From the NCBI GenBank assembly GCA_029245345.1, contig JAQWPM010000012.1, positions 62,001 to 126,000 of the forward strand: 64,000 bases of DNA. Direction: 5' to 3'. The notes under the pieces are model-generated. The model did no database searches. It had not been told where the DNA came from and saw only the letters and a program-made list of their open reading frames with translations. Positions 63,944-64,000 of this stretch are shown piece after piece. Source of the DNA: Longimicrobiales bacterium (lineage in GTDB: Bacteria; Gemmatimonadota; Gemmatimonadetes; Longimicrobiales; Gaopeijiaceae). The number at the start of each line of letters is the position of its first letter. Within the stretch, counting starts at the first letter, position 1. The translations under genes and the position numbers were made by a program.

Positions 63944-64000
63944 ACTAAGAATGTCGGGGGTTCCGGTTTCAAGCGAAACTCCCAGCCGCCCATGAGTGGC

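Overview
The window is a 64-kb, GC-rich, densely coded bacterial chromosome segment. The gene families point to a heterotrophic member of the Gemmatimonadota. They include two DUF5916/carbohydrate-binding-like outer-membrane proteins, an S46 peptidase, an ADOP-type ABC permease remnant, many exported peptidases and amidases, a DUF6159 protein and an EF-G-like second factor. This assignment comes from gene content only. I saw no rRNA, tRNA or CRISPR array.

Layout. (1) 0-13.3 kb is a cluster for scavenging peptides, amides and amino acids: a sodium:solute symporter, two exported amidases, two closely similar AbgB-like M20 hydrolases, an S9 peptidase, a fatty-acid desaturase and a beta-lactamase-fold hydrolase. 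(2) 13.4-20.2 kb is a tightly coupled seven-gene minus-strand operon: exported M20 peptidase, RraA-type aldolase, class V aminotransferase, aconitase/LeuCD-like large and small subunits, a glutamate/dicarboxylate-type symporter, and CutC. All six junctions overlap by 1-4 bases. I read it as a possibly undescribed catabolic pathway for an acidic amino acid; 4-methyleneglutamate is a testable guess. (3) 20.3-25.7 kb holds a histidine-kinase remnant, an M19-like dipeptidase without the usual His-x-Asp metal motif, the threonine degradation pair (SDR-type Tdh and Kbl), a small secreted cysteine protein that appears to start at ATA, and an M23 peptidase. (4) 25.7-33.9 kb has thiC under a TPP riboswitch, a DUF5916 outer-membrane protein, formate-tetrahydrofolate ligase, an exported acetamidase-like protein and a flavin-dependent oxidoreductase. 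(5) 33.9-45.3 kb is an accessory, decaying region. It has two IS91-family transposase remnants, a perfect 25-bp direct repeat 5.3 kb apart, truncated genes at the breakpoints, a sulfatase, a second DUF5916 protein, a secreted copper amine oxidase, a tandem family of about 150-residue proteins whose last copy is truncated, and a frameshifted secreted-protein pseudogene. (6) 45.4-64 kb is mostly core: sdhCAB, an EF-G-like GTPase, DUF6159 protein, S46 peptidase, rhomboid protease, then mutS-TonB-like-cbs-ddl and holA-SPOR-response regulator, both with coupled junctions.

Taken together, exported hydrolases would release amino acids and small amides, transporters would import them, and the 13.4-24 kb enzymes would turn them into central intermediates that feed the TCA cycle (Sdh) and one-carbon metabolism (Fhs, Kbl/Tdh glycine). 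The core genes look intact. The decay is concentrated at 9.9-10.1, 20.3-20.5 and 34-45 kb.
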